Positions 37,704-49,923 are shown, counted from the stretch's first letter. The stretch is 64,000 bases of DNA from Candidatus Celerinatantimonas neptuna (GCA_911810475.1 OU461276.1:3659501-3723500), one strand, 5' to 3'. The notes: generated by a model from the sequence alone, not told the origin. A program made the numbers and translations.

Positions 37704-38990
37704 ATGCAAACCATCATCTGGAATCAACTGAACGAACAACAAAAAGAACGAGTTTTAGAACGCCCGGCCATCACTAATGGAGCCCAAATCAGTTCAACAG
37801 TTCAAGACATCATCGAGAAAGTAAAAAAAGATGGCGATACAGCATTAAAAGAACTCTGCGCCCGGTTTGATAAAATCAATAATGTTCAACTTGCCATTAC
37901 TCAAGAGCAAATCGAACAAAGTAGTGAGCGCTTAAGCGATGATTTTAAACAAGCAATTAAAACAGCCAGTCGTAATATCCGCCAATTTCATGAGGCACAA
38001 AGACCTACTCCGGTAATGATTGAAACAAGTCCACAAGTTCGTTGTGAACTACGTTATAGTGCAATCGAACGAGTGGGTTTGTATGTCCCCGGGGGCACTG
38101 CGCCTTTACCATCAACGGTCATGATGTTAGCCATTCCTGCGCTCATTGCGGGTTGTAAAACCATCATTTTATGCTCACCGCCTCCAATCAGTGATGCCAT
38201 CTTATATACCGCCAGCGTTTGTGGTGTTGAAAACATATATGCTGTAGGTGGCGCGCAGGCAGTCGCAGCAATGGCTTACGGAACCCAAACCATTCCCAAA
38301 GTCGATAAAATCTTCGGCCCGGGTAATTCTTATGTCACAGAAGCCAAACGGCAGGTTTCAGATGATTTCAGAGGTGCTGCGATGGATATTCCCGCCGGCC
38401 CATCTGAAGTACTGGTGATTGCTGATGAAAACGCTAATGCCGATTTTATTGCCGCTGATTTACTATCTCAGGCTGAACACGGACCTGACTCTCAGGTTGT
38501 TTTAGTCACAAATAGTAAAAAACAAGCTAAATCCGTTGAATTATCAATTCAACGACAATGTCAGCAACTATCCCGAAGCCAGATTGCAGAAAAAGCTTTA
38601 GAAAATAGCCGACTCATCGTTGTCGAAGATCTTCAACAAGCCATCGGGTTATCTAATCTTTATGGTCCTGAGCATTTGATCATCCAGACAGAACAACCAA
38701 GAGCCCTACTTCCTGACGTTCACAATGCAGGCAGTGTCTTTCTTGGTGCATGGACTCCAGAATCAGTCGGCGACTATGCAAGCGGCACAAACCATACGCT
38801 ACCAACTTATGGTTATACACGAACTTATTCAAGCCTTGGAACAGCCGACTTCATGAAACGCTACACTGTTCAGGAACTGAGTGAATCTGGTTTAAGACAG
38901 TTAGCTCCAACTGTCATCGAAATAGCCAATGCTGAAGGATTAAGTGCCCACCGCCGGGCCGTTACCCTTCGCACCGGGGAGGAATCATAA
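37704..38990 (+). CDS. hisD: Histidinol dehydrogenase
   Basis: Last two steps, histidinol to histidine using NAD and zinc. 428 aa. GLYVPGGTAPLPSTV, FGPGNSYVTEAKR, AGPSEVLVIAD, LLSQAEHGPDS and SYNHTLPT-like (GTNHTLPTYG) motifs present, including zinc ligands. Its stop overlaps the hisC ATG by one base. Confidence 0.98.
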   Translation: MQTIIWNQLNEQQKERVLERPAITNGAQISSTVQDIIEKVKKDGDTALKELCARFDKINNVQLAITQEQIEQSSERLSDDFKQAIKTASRNIRQFHEAQRPTPVMIETSPQVRCELRYSAIERVGLYVPGGTAPLPSTVMMLAIPALIAGCKTIILCSPPPISDAILYTASVCGVENIYAVGGAQAVAAMAYGTQTIPKVDKIFGPGNSYVTEAKRQVSDDFRGAAMDIPAGPSEVLVIADENANADFIAADLLSQAEHGPDSQVVLVTNSKKQAKSVELSIQRQCQQLSRSQIAEKALENSRLIVVEDLQQAIGLSNLYGPEHLIIQTEQPRALLPDVHNAGSVFLGAWTPESVGDYASGTNHTLPTYGYTRTYSSLGTADFMKRYTVQELSESGLRQLAPTVIEIANAEGLSAHRRAVTLRTGEES

Positions 38991-40063
38991 TGGCTACTCA
39001 ACAACTCGCACGTAAAACAATCATTGAACTGACTCCATACCAATCTGCCAGGCGTATTGGCGGACATGGAAATATCTGGCTTAATGCAAATGAAAGCCCT
39101 GATAGTGCAGATTACCCACAACCACAATTACGGCTCAATCGCTATCCCGAATTTCAGCCCCCGGAACTTATTCAGGCATATGCAGACTATTCTGGCGTTT
39201 CAACTGATCAAATCATCGCCGGTCGTGGCGCCGATGAAGCCATTGACCTTCTGATTCGGACCTATTGCGAGCCAGGAATTGATCGCATTGTGATTAATCC
39301 GCCAACCTACGGCATGTATGGCATTTGTGCAAAAACCTGGGGAGTAGATATCCTTGAACAACCGGTTGATGAAGAATTTAATCCTGATTATTCAGCATTA
39401 GAAAAAATCGATGCCAAATTATTTTTTATTTGTTCTCCGAATAACCCGACCGGATCACTTGTCGACCTGGATAAGCTCGCAAAATTAGCGAAATCAAAAC
39501 AAGACAAAGCCTTGGTTATCGTCGATGAAGCCTATATTGAATTTTCAGCCGATAAAAGCGCAAAAGAACTGCTTAGTCAATGTGATAATTTAGTCATTTT
39601 GAGAACATTATCAAAAGCCTTTGCTCTGGCTGGTATTCGTTGTGGTTTTACCCTCGCCCACCCGGACGTAATTCAAATGCTGTTTAAAACCAGCGCTCCG
39701 TATCCAATTTCGACCCCGATTGCTGATATTGCGACCGAAGTCTTAACCAATCGTCTCGGTGAGATGAAACAAAGAGTTCAGACCTTAAATCAGATTCGTA
39801 ATGAATTCTGCGAAAAGCTGCTCTCTCTTGAAGGCGTAGAGCACGTATTTCCTGCAACAGGCAATTTTGTCCTCGTGCGTTTTTCTGATCCAGAGCTATT
39901 TAAAGAAATGGGTGAACAAGAAATCGTACTCCGGGATTTTGACGATAAACCACGTCTGAAACGAAGCATCCGTATTAGTATTGGCAATGAAGTCGAAATG
40001 GCAAAAACACTAGCGACGATTCAGAAGATCATCGAAAAACCAATCAAGGAATATGCTTCATGA
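38990..40063 (+). CDS. hisC: Histidinol-phosphate aminotransferase
   Basis: PLP transaminase, imidazole-acetol phosphate to histidinol phosphate. 357 aa. Class I/II signatures: [27 protein letters not shown] and [16 protein letters not shown] with the PLP lysine. ATG 38990; overlaps hisB by 4 bp. Confidence 0.98.
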   Translation: MATQQLARKTIIELTPYQSARRIGGHGNIWLNANESPDSADYPQPQLRLNRYPEFQPPELIQAYADYSGVSTDQIIAGRGADEAIDLLIRTYCEPGIDRIVINPPTYGMYGICAKTWGVDILEQPVDEEFNPDYSALEKIDAKLFFICSPNNPTGSLVDLDKLAKLAKSKQDKALVIVDEAYIEFSADKSAKELLSQCDNLVILRTLSKAFALAGIRCGFTLAHPDVIQMLFKTSAPYPISTPIADIATEVLTNRLGEMKQRVQTLNQIRNEFCEKLLSLEGVEHVFPATGNFVLVRFSDPELFKEMGEQEIVLRDFDDKPRLKRSIRISIGNEVEMAKTLATIQKIIEKPIKEYAS

Positions 40064-41130
40064 GTGCGCAAAAGATTCTTTTTATTGACAGGGATGGAAC
40101 ATTAATCGATGAACCGGTTACAGATAAACAAGTCGACTCGCTGGAAAAATTAAAATTCGAACCATTCGTGATCCCATCTTTACTTGAACTACAAAAAGCA
40201 GGATATCGACTAGTTATGGTATCAAATCAAGACGGTTTAGGAACAGACAGCTATCCAAGCGATGATTTTGAGAAACCACACCAAGCCATGATGGCTCTGT
40301 TTGAATCTCAGGGCGTAACATTTAACAATGTACTTATCTGTCCCCACTTCCCCGAAGATCAGTGCAGTTGCCGTAAACCAAACCTGGGATTAGTGAAAGA
40401 CTACCTGCAACAAGGGCGAATTGACTTTAAACAATCCGCGGTAATCGGGGATCGTGAAAGTGATATGCAACTGGCTGAAAATATGGGAATTCAGGGTATC
40501 TTATATCATCAGCAAAACAATAACTGGCAAACCATTACGACCGAGTTAACCACAAGGCCACGTGTCGCAACCGTACTCCGTGAAACCAGTGAAACCCGTA
40601 TTGAAGTTCAAGTGAATCTGGATAGCCCAGAAAAAGGAACCATCAATACTGGCATCGGCTTTTTCGACCATATGCTCGATCAGATTGCAACGCACGGAGG
40701 TTTTTATCTCCAATGTCTGGTTAAGGGTGATTTACACATTGATGACCACCATACCATCGAAGATACAGCTTTAGCTCTTGGAGAAGCACTCGAAAAAGCA
40801 CTGGGCGATAAACGAGGAATCAATCGATTTGGGTTCACCTTACCAATGGATGAAGTATTGGCACAATGTGCCTTAGATCTATCCGGACGAGCCTATCTGA
40901 AATTTGACGCACCACTGACTCAGCCTCAGGTCGGTCAAATGACAACCGAAATGGTGCCTCATTTCTTTCGTTCAATCGCTGATTCACTACACTGTACACT
41001 TCACTTGAGTGCGACACAGGGAAATACCCATCATGTAGTTGAATCCCTTTTTAAATGTTTTGGCCGAACGCTTGGCCAGGCGATTACAAAAACCAGTGAT
41101 GTTTTGCCGAGTAGCAAAGGAGTCCTCTGA
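40060..41130 (+). CDS. hisB: Bifunctional histidinol-phosphatase / IGP dehydratase
   Basis: Fused HAD phosphatase (~1-165; [12 protein letters not shown] nucleophile motif, zinc site [14 protein letters not shown]) and imidazoleglycerol-phosphate dehydratase (~167-356; [22 protein letters not shown]). 356 aa, the enterobacterial fusion type. Stop overlaps the hisH ATG by one base. Confidence 0.98.
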   Translation: MSAQKILFIDRDGTLIDEPVTDKQVDSLEKLKFEPFVIPSLLELQKAGYRLVMVSNQDGLGTDSYPSDDFEKPHQAMMALFESQGVTFNNVLICPHFPEDQCSCRKPNLGLVKDYLQQGRIDFKQSAVIGDRESDMQLAENMGIQGILYHQQNNNWQTITTELTTRPRVATVLRETSETRIEVQVNLDSPEKGTINTGIGFFDHMLDQIATHGGFYLQCLVKGDLHIDDHHTIEDTALALGEALEKALGDKRGINRFGFTLPMDEVLAQCALDLSGRAYLKFDAPLTQPQVGQMTTEMVPHFFRSIADSLHCTLHLSATQGNTHHVVESLFKCFGRTLGQAITKTSDVLPSSKGVL

Positions 41131-41735
41131 TGAACGTAATTGTAGATACAGGGTGCGCTAACCTGTCATCGGTACGCTTCGCAGTTGAACGGTTAGGTTA
41201 TAAAGTAACAATCAGTGCAAATCCGTCTTTGATTTTATCGGCAGAGAAAGTCTTTCTTCCAGGGGTTGGAACCGTACGTGAAGCCATGAAAAACCTGGCA
41301 CAGAATCAGCTGGTTGACGTAATCAAATCAGTCGAAGCCCCTTTACTTGGAATATGCTTGGGAATGCAGATATTAACAGAATATTCCTACGAAGACGGAA
41401 TTGCCGAAAATCAACAGGGAACTAAATGCCTTGGGGTCATCCCAGGACATATCCGAAAAATACAACCCAAAGGCCATGAACCTTTACCCCATATGGGATG
41501 GAATCAGATTCAACCCGCAGATCATCCCTTATTTAAAGGTATTGATAACAAAAGCTTTTTCTATTTTGTCCATAGTTATGCCTTACCCGTTAGTCAATAC
41601 ACGCTGGCACAATGTGACTACGGCGAACCATTTTCAGCCGTCATCGGTCACAAAAATTTCTTTGGTGTGCAATTCCACCCTGAACGAAGCAGCGCGGCCG
41701 GAGCTCAACTGCTACAAAATTTCATGGAGATGTAG
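41130..41735 (+). CDS. hisH: Imidazole glycerol phosphate synthase, glutaminase subunit
   Basis: Class I amidotransferase that supplies ammonia to HisF. 201 aa (E. coli 196). Nucleophile Cys76 in LGICLGMQ; the His-Glu pair is in VQFHPERS near the C-terminus. ATG 41130; immediately followed by hisA. Confidence 0.97.
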   Translation: MNVIVDTGCANLSSVRFAVERLGYKVTISANPSLILSAEKVFLPGVGTVREAMKNLAQNQLVDVIKSVEAPLLGICLGMQILTEYSYEDGIAENQQGTKCLGVIPGHIRKIQPKGHEPLPHMGWNQIQPADHPLFKGIDNKSFFYFVHSYALPVSQYTLAQCDYGEPFSAVIGHKNFFGVQFHPERSSAAGAQLLQNFMEM

Positions 41736-43224
<1,489 letters not shown>

Positions 43225-43228
<4 letters not shown>

Positions 43229-43836
43229 ATGAATCATTACAGCAACAAATCGATTGGGATAAAGTCAACGGACTAATCCCGGCCATCATTCAAGATAGTC
43301 ACAGTGCCCAGGTACTCATGCTTGGATACATGAATCAAGAAGCTCTCGAAAAAACACTTTCTACCCAAAAAGTGACTTTTTTTAGCCGGACAAAACAACG
43401 GTTATGGACCAAAGGAGAGACATCGGGCAACGTACTCCATTTAAATGATATGCGTCTCGATTGTGATCAAGACACACTATTAGTCTTTGTTGAGCCTGTT
43501 GGCCCAACCTGCCATACCGGAACAGTTAGTTGCTTTGGGGATAATAGTGGAACTGATTTTGGCTTTTTAGCCGAACTTGAAAAAGTCATCAATAGCCGCC
43601 ACACCGCTGATCCCGAAGAAAGCTATACCGCACACCTTTTTGAACGGGGAACAAAACGGATGGCTCAAAAAGTGGGAGAAGAAGGTGTTGAAGTCGCACT
43701 AGCCGCAACCATTAAAGATCGTTTTGAACTAACGAATGAAAGTGCAGATCTTCTTTTCCATCTTCTGGTACTCTTAGAAGATGCAAAATTACCAATAAGT
43801 GAAGTGATTGCCTGTCTGAAAGCCCGTCATCAATAA
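43225..43836 (+). CDS. hisI: Bifunctional PR-AMP cyclohydrolase / PR-ATP pyrophosphatase
   Basis: Fused HisI (~1-115; [38 protein letters not shown] zinc motif) and HisE (~120-203; [10 protein letters not shown]) domains. 203 aa. ATG 43225. Last gene of an operon with the E. coli gene order hisGDCBHAFI. Confidence 0.98.
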
Positions 43837-43843
43837 ATCGATC

Positions 43844-43867
43844 GATAGCCAGTTGATACTGGCTATC
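43844..43867 (+). terminator. Hairpin after hisI
   Basis: Perfect 10-bp stem GATAGCCAGT-TGAT-ACTGGCTATC. No T-run follows, so it may be a Rho-linked end or an mRNA 3' stabilising hairpin. Confidence 0.55.
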
Positions 43868-44230
43868 AGTCCTTATATCAACGAGGCTATAAAAAGTAAT
43901 TTATTTATAACTGAAGGCAATAAGCCCAGACTCATCAGGATGACAATAGCTCTTCGACAATCGATACAATCTGACCATAATTCTAGAAACAATGAATCGT
44001 TGATGGTTGAATTTTACCCAAATCAAATGCACTTTGGGCATATCGCGAATAGCCGCCACCATAGCCTTTATATAGCAAGCGGATCAATACCGAACTCGAG
44101 CTTAAGAGCTTGCCAACAAAGTTCCCTTATTCCGCATCGAGATTATTTATATTTTTCCATTTCATCTAATAGTAGTTTATCGATTCTTTGACAGGTAAAA
44201 TTCATACAGGTCAAAATACTAAGGACAGTT
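43868..44230. other. Gap between hisI and mdlA, possibly a gene relic
   Basis: No intact gene. On the minus strand from 44205, peptide-like stretches appear in one frame interrupted by stops (MNFTCQRIDKLLLDE..., then RELCWQALKLEFGIDPLAI, then, shifted, YKGYGGGYSRYAQSAFDLGK). These could be a decayed gene but I cannot assign a family, and chance is not excluded. The mdlA promoter must also lie here. Confidence 0.3.
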
Positions 44231-45973
44231 ATGCTGTTGTTTCGCCATCTTAATTGGTTCTTTCGTCGTTACTGGCACACATATTTTATTGCACTAGTCA
44301 TGTTAGTGACAGTTGGTCTGATCAACATGGCGGTTCCATGGATGGTAGGTCGTTCAGTCGATTTATTACTTTCAACACGTTCATTAGCCAAAAGTTATCA
44401 TTATCTCATCTGGCTTGTTCTTGCTGCCATTATTGTTTATGGATTGCGCTATGGTTGGCGACGCATGCTTTTTGGGACGTCTTATAAGCTGGGTAATATT
44501 TTACGTCAACGCTTTTATCACCGGCTGACTCATCAGGGACAAGCTTTTTATAACACCCACAGTACCGGGGATCTGATGGCAAGAGCGACGAACGATATCG
44601 ATGCAATCGAAATGGCTGCCGGAGAAGGTTTTTTATCCGCTTTCGATGGCTTTTTGACCTTCGTTATGGTCCTGGTCATGATGTTTGTCTTTATTGACTG
44701 GCGACTTGCAGCTGTCGCCTTAATTCCATTCCCTATCATGGGATATTGCTTCTACCGACTTTCAAATTTGTTGCATGGGCAATTTAAAGATTCGCTGGAA
44801 AAATTTTCATCGCTTAATGAACAAACACAACAAGCGATGATAGGGATCCGCATGATCAAAGCGATGGGGCGAGAAAAAATCGAAGCGCAACAATTTGATC
44901 AAATAGCCGAACATGCAGCTCAAAGTACGTATCAGGTTGAACGCACCGATGCCAAATATGGGCCTGTTGTTATTTTAAGCCTTGGCTCAGCATTACTCAT
45001 CACACTCTTAGCAGGTGGTTGGCAAATTCATAATCATCATATGACTGTCGGACAGTTAACCAGTTTCACGATGTATTTATCTGAGCTCATTTGGCCAATG
45101 TGGGCATTTGGATGGTTGATGAATATCCTTCAGCGGGGAAATGCAGCCATGGGACGACTTCAACAGCTTCTGAACCTTGAAGATAGCATTGCTGATGAAG
45201 GGACCCTCGTTGCAAAAGGTTACTCAATTAAAATCAAAGGATTAACATTTAATTACCCAGAAACTAAGCTTGCCAGTTTGTACCAAGTCAGTATAGACCT
45301 TCCCGAGCAACGTGTTCTGGGAATAGCCGGGCCAACCGGAGCCGGAAAATCAACCCTGTTACAATTAATCATGCGGTATTGGCAAACAGAACCGGGCAGA
45401 ATATTAATTGATCATGTATCCATTGAACAATACCAACTAAGTGAGTTAAGACGCTATTTTGCTTATGTTCCTCAGGATCCATTTCTATTCAGCACAAGCA
45501 TTGCTGAAAATATAAGAATGGGCAGACCGGATGCCACAAATGAAGAAATCTATGAAGCTGCTCATATTGCATCAATTGACCAGGACATTCAGCAATTCCC
45601 AGATGGCTATGAAACACTTGTTGGAGAACGCGGTGTTACATTGTCGGGGGGCCAGAGACAACGCCTGGCAATTGCCAGGGCATTAATCAGTCGCTCCCCA
45701 ATATTAATTCTTGATGATGCACTATCAGCTGTCGATGTCCACACTGAACAGCAAATTCTTTCTCATCTCAGAGAAAGACGATTACAGAGTGTGATTATTA
45801 TCAGCCACAGGCTGTCAGCACTAGAACATGCTGACGAAATTATCGTTCTGACACATGGTGAAATCATTGAACGGGGAACACATCAGGAACTGACACAAAA
45901 AGATGGATGGTACGCCCGTATGTCAACTTATCAACAAATGGAGAACCAGATAGGAGTTCATCAACATGTCTAA
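44231..45973 (+). CDS. mdlA: ABC exporter half-transporter MdlA
   Basis: Inner-membrane exporter subunit, multidrug-resistance-like; substrate unknown. 580 aa: six transmembrane helices (~1-310), then an ATPase domain with Walker A GPTGAGKST (~374), signature LSGGQRQRLAIARAL and Walker B LILDDALSAVD. The catalytic glutamate after Walker B is Asp, as in degenerate-site subunits of heterodimeric exporters. ATG 44231; overlaps mdlB by 8 bp. Confidence 0.93.
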   Translation: MLLFRHLNWFFRRYWHTYFIALVMLVTVGLINMAVPWMVGRSVDLLLSTRSLAKSYHYLIWLVLAAIIVYGLRYGWRRMLFGTSYKLGNILRQRFYHRLTHQGQAFYNTHSTGDLMARATNDIDAIEMAAGEGFLSAFDGFLTFVMVLVMMFVFIDWRLAAVALIPFPIMGYCFYRLSNLLHGQFKDSLEKFSSLNEQTQQAMIGIRMIKAMGREKIEAQQFDQIAEHAAQSTYQVERTDAKYGPVVILSLGSALLITLLAGGWQIHNHHMTVGQLTSFTMYLSELIWPMWAFGWLMNILQRGNAAMGRLQQLLNLEDSIADEGTLVAKGYSIKIKGLTFNYPETKLASLYQVSIDLPEQRVLGIAGPTGAGKSTLLQLIMRYWQTEPGRILIDHVSIEQYQLSELRRYFAYVPQDPFLFSTSIAENIRMGRPDATNEEIYEAAHIASIDQDIQQFPDGYETLVGERGVTLSGGQRQRLAIARALISRSPILILDDALSAVDVHTEQQILSHLRERRLQSVIIISHRLSALEHADEIIVLTHGEIIERGTHQELTQKDGWYARMSTYQQMENQIGVHQHV

Positions 45974-47753
45974 ACCATCTGAACACCGTTCAGGAACTTT
46001 CCGGCTGCTGATGGGGTATGTGATTGCTGACCGGGGCCTACTCGCAAAAGCAATATTTTTACTCGTATTAGCAACCGGACTCGATGTCTTAGGACCGATA
46101 TTAGCAAAAATATTTATCGATGATTTTATTGTACCTGACCGCTACCCTATCTGGCCTATCGCCGCCATTATTATTGCTTTTATTGCAACCAAAATCATTG
46201 GAACTATTCTGCGCTATCAACAAACATTAAAATTTACAGACATTGCACTGGCTGCTGTGCTCGATATCCGCAAACGCGTTTTCCACCATGTATTAAAATT
46301 GCCAATGGCGTATTTTGATCATGCCCGAACAGGTCAGCTGGTTAGCCGGATTACCAACGATACAGAGTCCATTAAAGATCTTTATGTTCAGTTCTTATCC
46401 ATTGTATTGACCAATGTGATTCTCTTAGTTGGTATTTTAATTTCAATGGCTATTTTAGATTTTCATTTGATGTTGGTTGCCTTGGCCTTAATTCCAACGG
46501 TCATCGGGCTTATCTATATATATCAAAAGTTAAGTGGTGCGGCCGTTGCGAAAAGTCGGCAACTGCGTTCTGACATTAATGCAGTCGTAAGCGAATCCAT
46601 CGGCGGAATGGCTGTCATACAGGCGACCAATCAGCAACAAAATAAACTGGCCCAATTTGATGACACCAATTCTGGCTATTATTGGGCCCGTTTAAGAACG
46701 GTGCAAATTGGTTCTTTTTTGCTCCGACCGGCGATTAGTCTGTTAAGTATTCTTGTTTTGGTTGGCGTCATCTGGATCTTCGGTATCCAAGTTGTTCAGG
46801 GAGTTGCTGAAATCGGTGTCCTGTATGCGTTTTTAAATTATCTGGGACGATTTACTGAACCTTTGGCTGATATTACTCAACGTTTTAACCTCTACCAACA
46901 GGCTATGGTAGCCGGAGACCGGGTCTATTCACTACTCAATGAACCCTCCATCGTGGATCATTCTGAACACCAATCAGCAGACATGACACAGGGTGCACTA
47001 AGCATTCAAAATCTACAATTTGCCTATCTAAAAGGTAAACCGATACTCAAAAATATCAATATTGAAATCCCGGCTGGGCGCTTTTACGCAATCGTTGGTC
47101 ATACAGGGAGCGGCAAGAGTACACTCCTTAGCCTGTTACTAAATTTCTATCAGCCCCAACAGGGAAAAATTTGTATTGATGGCTACCCTTTAGATCAATT
47201 TGATCATGATACACTTCGTAATGGTGTCGGGTTAATTCCTCAAGAACCATTTATTCTCGCCTCAACTATCTTTGATAATATTGATATGGGCAGAAAGCTG
47301 ACTCCGCAACAGATAGAACAGGCCGCCAGACAAGCTCATTTACATCAAGTGATTGAGCAAATGAGCGACGGCTACCGAACCCATCTCGGAGAAGGTGGCC
47401 TGCGCTTATCAACCGGGCAACGTCAACAATTGATTATCGCACGCGCTCTGGCAGGCTCACCGCGGATCTTGCTGCTTGATGAGGCAACAGCCAGTGTCGA
47501 TAGTGAAACTGAGCAAGTGGTACAAAGAGCCTTAGATGATCTCCGGGGAAAAGTTACGATGATAGTTGTGGCTCATCGACTCTCAACAATCAACCATGCC
47601 GATCAAATTCTGGTACTCAGTCATGGTGAAATCGCGGAACAAGGGTCTCATAATCAATTGATGCGAAAAACAAATGGTCTGTATCAATCGATGTACCAAC
47701 TCCAACAGCAGGCTCAAAAAATTACGCAACTAGAAGAATCAGTCGTTCTTTAA
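45966..47753 (+). CDS. mdlB: ABC exporter half-transporter MdlB
   Basis: Partner of MdlA. 595 aa: six transmembrane helices, ATPase domain with Walker A GHTGSGKST, signature LSTGQ (degenerate) and Walker B LLLDEATASVD with the catalytic Glu. The asymmetry complements MdlA: one canonical and one degenerate ATP site in the heterodimer. ATG 45966. Its end overlaps the convergent lyase-like gene by 15 bp. Confidence 0.93.
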   Translation: MSKPSEHRSGTFRLLMGYVIADRGLLAKAIFLLVLATGLDVLGPILAKIFIDDFIVPDRYPIWPIAAIIIAFIATKIIGTILRYQQTLKFTDIALAAVLDIRKRVFHHVLKLPMAYFDHARTGQLVSRITNDTESIKDLYVQFLSIVLTNVILLVGILISMAILDFHLMLVALALIPTVIGLIYIYQKLSGAAVAKSRQLRSDINAVVSESIGGMAVIQATNQQQNKLAQFDDTNSGYYWARLRTVQIGSFLLRPAISLLSILVLVGVIWIFGIQVVQGVAEIGVLYAFLNYLGRFTEPLADITQRFNLYQQAMVAGDRVYSLLNEPSIVDHSEHQSADMTQGALSIQNLQFAYLKGKPILKNINIEIPAGRFYAIVGHTGSGKSTLLSLLLNFYQPQQGKICIDGYPLDQFDHDTLRNGVGLIPQEPFILASTIFDNIDMGRKLTPQQIEQAARQAHLHQVIEQMSDGYRTHLGEGGLRLSTGQRQQLIIARALAGSPRILLLDEATASVDSETEQVVQRALDDLRGKVTMIVVAHRLSTINHADQILVLSHGEIAEQGSHNQLMRKTNGLYQSMYQLQQQAQKITQLEESVVL

Positions 47754-48494
47754 GCAATTTTTTACCCACACATTGGCATAGTAGAGCCACTGTGTGGGTA
47801 ATCTTTGATGATATTTTTGCTGATAACGAGAAATGAACGCCCGATAAAGTCCGTATTTAAAATACACTTTATGGGCACTCATAGTCGGGCCATAATAATT
47901 AACCAGAAGATGATGATTCACTCATACTTTTAAACGCCCCTGGTGATTACGCTGCCATATGACCCATACCAGAATATCTTGCCAGTGCCCTTTCAACTGC
48001 TCAGAAGAAATTAACTTCTTCGTCAATTTGTGCCTGCTATGAAGATGCTCCTCAAGCCAATATCCATGGTGATTTAATTCAAACATCCAGGCCGGATGCG
48101 AATGAAGCTGATGAAATTGGCCTAACGTTACTTTAGTCGGATAGATATCCATAAAAGATTCAGGTAAATAAAATTGCCAGTGATACCAACGTTGATCCCC
48201 GGATTGAGTTGTCTTATTTTTCTCAGATAATTCACTTCGTTCCCTGTCTTCAGGACAGTCATTCCATGAACGATTCGCAAAGCAATCACCAGAACGGACT
48301 TCAAAGCGCTCAATATAACGTGCAGGTGAATTTTTATCACCTTTAATAATCTGGTATCCCCACGTTGTATGATTCAGTGAGCGCATCATTGGATCTAACA
48401 TTCCATGATCAATTTTTTCCATACTAAAAGCAGCAGGACTCCAGGGCCCCCATAACAAAATAATCCCCACAATGGGCATCATTAATTTCAACAT
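47739..48494 (-). pseudogene. Polysaccharide-lyase (heparin-lyase-like) protein interrupted by an in-frame TGA
   Basis: One reading frame of 252 codons from ATG 48494, interrupted at 47924-47922 by TGA. Upstream: 190 aa with a signal peptide (LMMPIVGIILLWGPWSPAAFS) and motifs WYHWQFYLPESF, LGQFHQL and WVIWQRNHQGRLKV. Downstream in the same frame: VNHHLLVNYYGPT and FKYGLYRAF, which continue the lyase fold. In this family the sequence after RLKV is usually WxNG-like, so TGA most likely replaced a Trp TGG. Family call (PF14099-like) is from memory of motifs. It could be a recent nonsense mutation, an assembly error, or readthrough. Convergent with mdlB. Confidence 0.7.
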
Positions 48495-48641
48495 GACTTA
48501 ATCTTCATTTCGTGAACTGTTTGAAAATCGACAACACACTGTTGACGGATTCAGAGCAGAATAATTTCTGGTTTTTCATCATATTAAACAGCAAAGAAAA
48601 AGCTTTGTTGGACTGCATATTTTTTAGATATGGAATTAACG

Positions 48642-49844
48642 ATGAACGAAAAACCTACATTCTGTTTTACCTTATTAATTATTCTACTTTCAATAGGAGG
48701 ACTGATTTCAACCGATATATTTTTACCGATGCTTCCGGCAATGAGCCAAAATTTATCGGTTTCCAGCAGTGATATTCAAAGTGCAATCGGTATTTTTCTG
48801 TTTGGACTATCCATTAGCCAACTTATCTATGGGCCTGTGAGTGACAGCCTCGGACGCAAGAACGTTTTACTCAGTGGCTTATTCATCTGGCTATTTGCGA
48901 CAATCATCATTTCAGTAACACATCACTTCCAGTTATTACTCATTATGCGATTTATACAAGGTGTTGGCGCCTGCTCTGGAATTACGGTAAGCCGTGCGAT
49001 TATCAACGACTGCATGGATAAAAAAACAGCTGGCGGTTTTTATCTGACTATTTTTCCATTCGTCGGTCTGTCACCTGCAATAGCCCCTGTCATAGGCGGT
49101 TTCTTCGGACTACATTTTGGTTGGCGCAGTTGTTTTGTATTACTCACAGCCATTATCATCCTGACAATACTCTTATGTCAGTTTACCCTTAAAGAAACAC
49201 TATCTGAGACAAAACGTAGCCATCTACACGTTCAATCTTTCATCGGCCACATCAATCCAATACGACATAATCGACAGTTCTGGCATTATGCACTCATCCC
49301 CTGCTTTGCTTATGCCGCCTATTTTTCATATTTGGTTGAATCCCCATTTATTTTAGAAAAATTAGGGCTTAACAAAAGCTGGTTAAGCTACAGTTACATC
49401 ACTTTATCGATGACCTATCTGATAGGAAACCTGACAGCTAAACGACTCATCCGGCGTTTATCCAGTGATCAGGCTTTAACGATGGGCTATATTATTTTTC
49501 TGACTGCCGGTATCGCTTTTGCGGGGCAGATTGCTTTTAGTCCTTACCCCATATTAACAACTGTCATAATGATATCAATTCTGACATTTGCGAATGGATT
49601 TCTACTGCCTCTGGGCACTGCCGGAGCGATTGCATCAGCACCGGAACAAGCCGGATCCGCATCAGGTATTATGGGTTTTATCCAGTTGGCAAGTGCAGGT
49701 CTGGCTTCATCTATTATCGGGAAACTCAGCCATCATAACCCGCTCATCAGTGCAGCAATCATCGCTCTGATAACTTGCAGTGGTGCCTTATATTACTGGT
49801 CTGGACAACGTCATTTTAAACTAGCTATATCCAGCCAGCCATAA
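48642..49844 (+). CDS. Bcr/CflA-family multidrug efflux MFS transporter
   Basis: Proton-driven 12-helix drug exporter of the DHA1 type; substrate not predictable. 400 aa from ATG 48642 (MNEKPTFCFTLLIILLSIGGL); an ATG at 48630 is an alternative. Signatures: STDIFLPMLP at the first helix end, the motif A loop GPVSDSLGRKNVLL, and RFIQGVGACSG (motif B). Upstream gene is divergent; the LysR gene downstream is convergent. Confidence 0.9.
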   Translation: MNEKPTFCFTLLIILLSIGGLISTDIFLPMLPAMSQNLSVSSSDIQSAIGIFLFGLSISQLIYGPVSDSLGRKNVLLSGLFIWLFATIIISVTHHFQLLLIMRFIQGVGACSGITVSRAIINDCMDKKTAGGFYLTIFPFVGLSPAIAPVIGGFFGLHFGWRSCFVLLTAIIILTILLCQFTLKETLSETKRSHLHVQSFIGHINPIRHNRQFWHYALIPCFAYAAYFSYLVESPFILEKLGLNKSWLSYSYITLSMTYLIGNLTAKRLIRRLSSDQALTMGYIIFLTAGIAFAGQIAFSPYPILTTVIMISILTFANGFLLPLGTAGAIASAPEQAGSASGIMGFIQLASAGLASSIIGKLSHHNPLISAAIIALITCSGALYYWSGQRHFKLAISSQP

Positions 49845-49873
49845 TCACGATGATTCTTAATGGGTCAGTCTTG

Positions 49874-49923
49874 TTTTCTGATGGGATTTAACGCCGAAAT
49901 CAACTTTAATCCCTATCAGAAAA
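49874..49923. terminator. Hairpin between the MFS gene and the LysR gene
   Basis: TTTTCTGATGGGATT pairs with AATCCCTATCAGAAAA with one bulge (arms 49874-49888 and 49908-49923), flanked by T/A-rich DNA. Likely terminator for one or both convergent genes. Confidence 0.55.

Noticed and set aside
43853-44191. 112-codon plus-strand ORF after hisI
   Set aside because: No start signal, no recognisable motif and odd composition.
47922-47924. TGA as selenocysteine in the lyase-like gene
   Set aside because: No convincing SECIS-type hairpin follows directly, and the family seems to carry Trp at this point.
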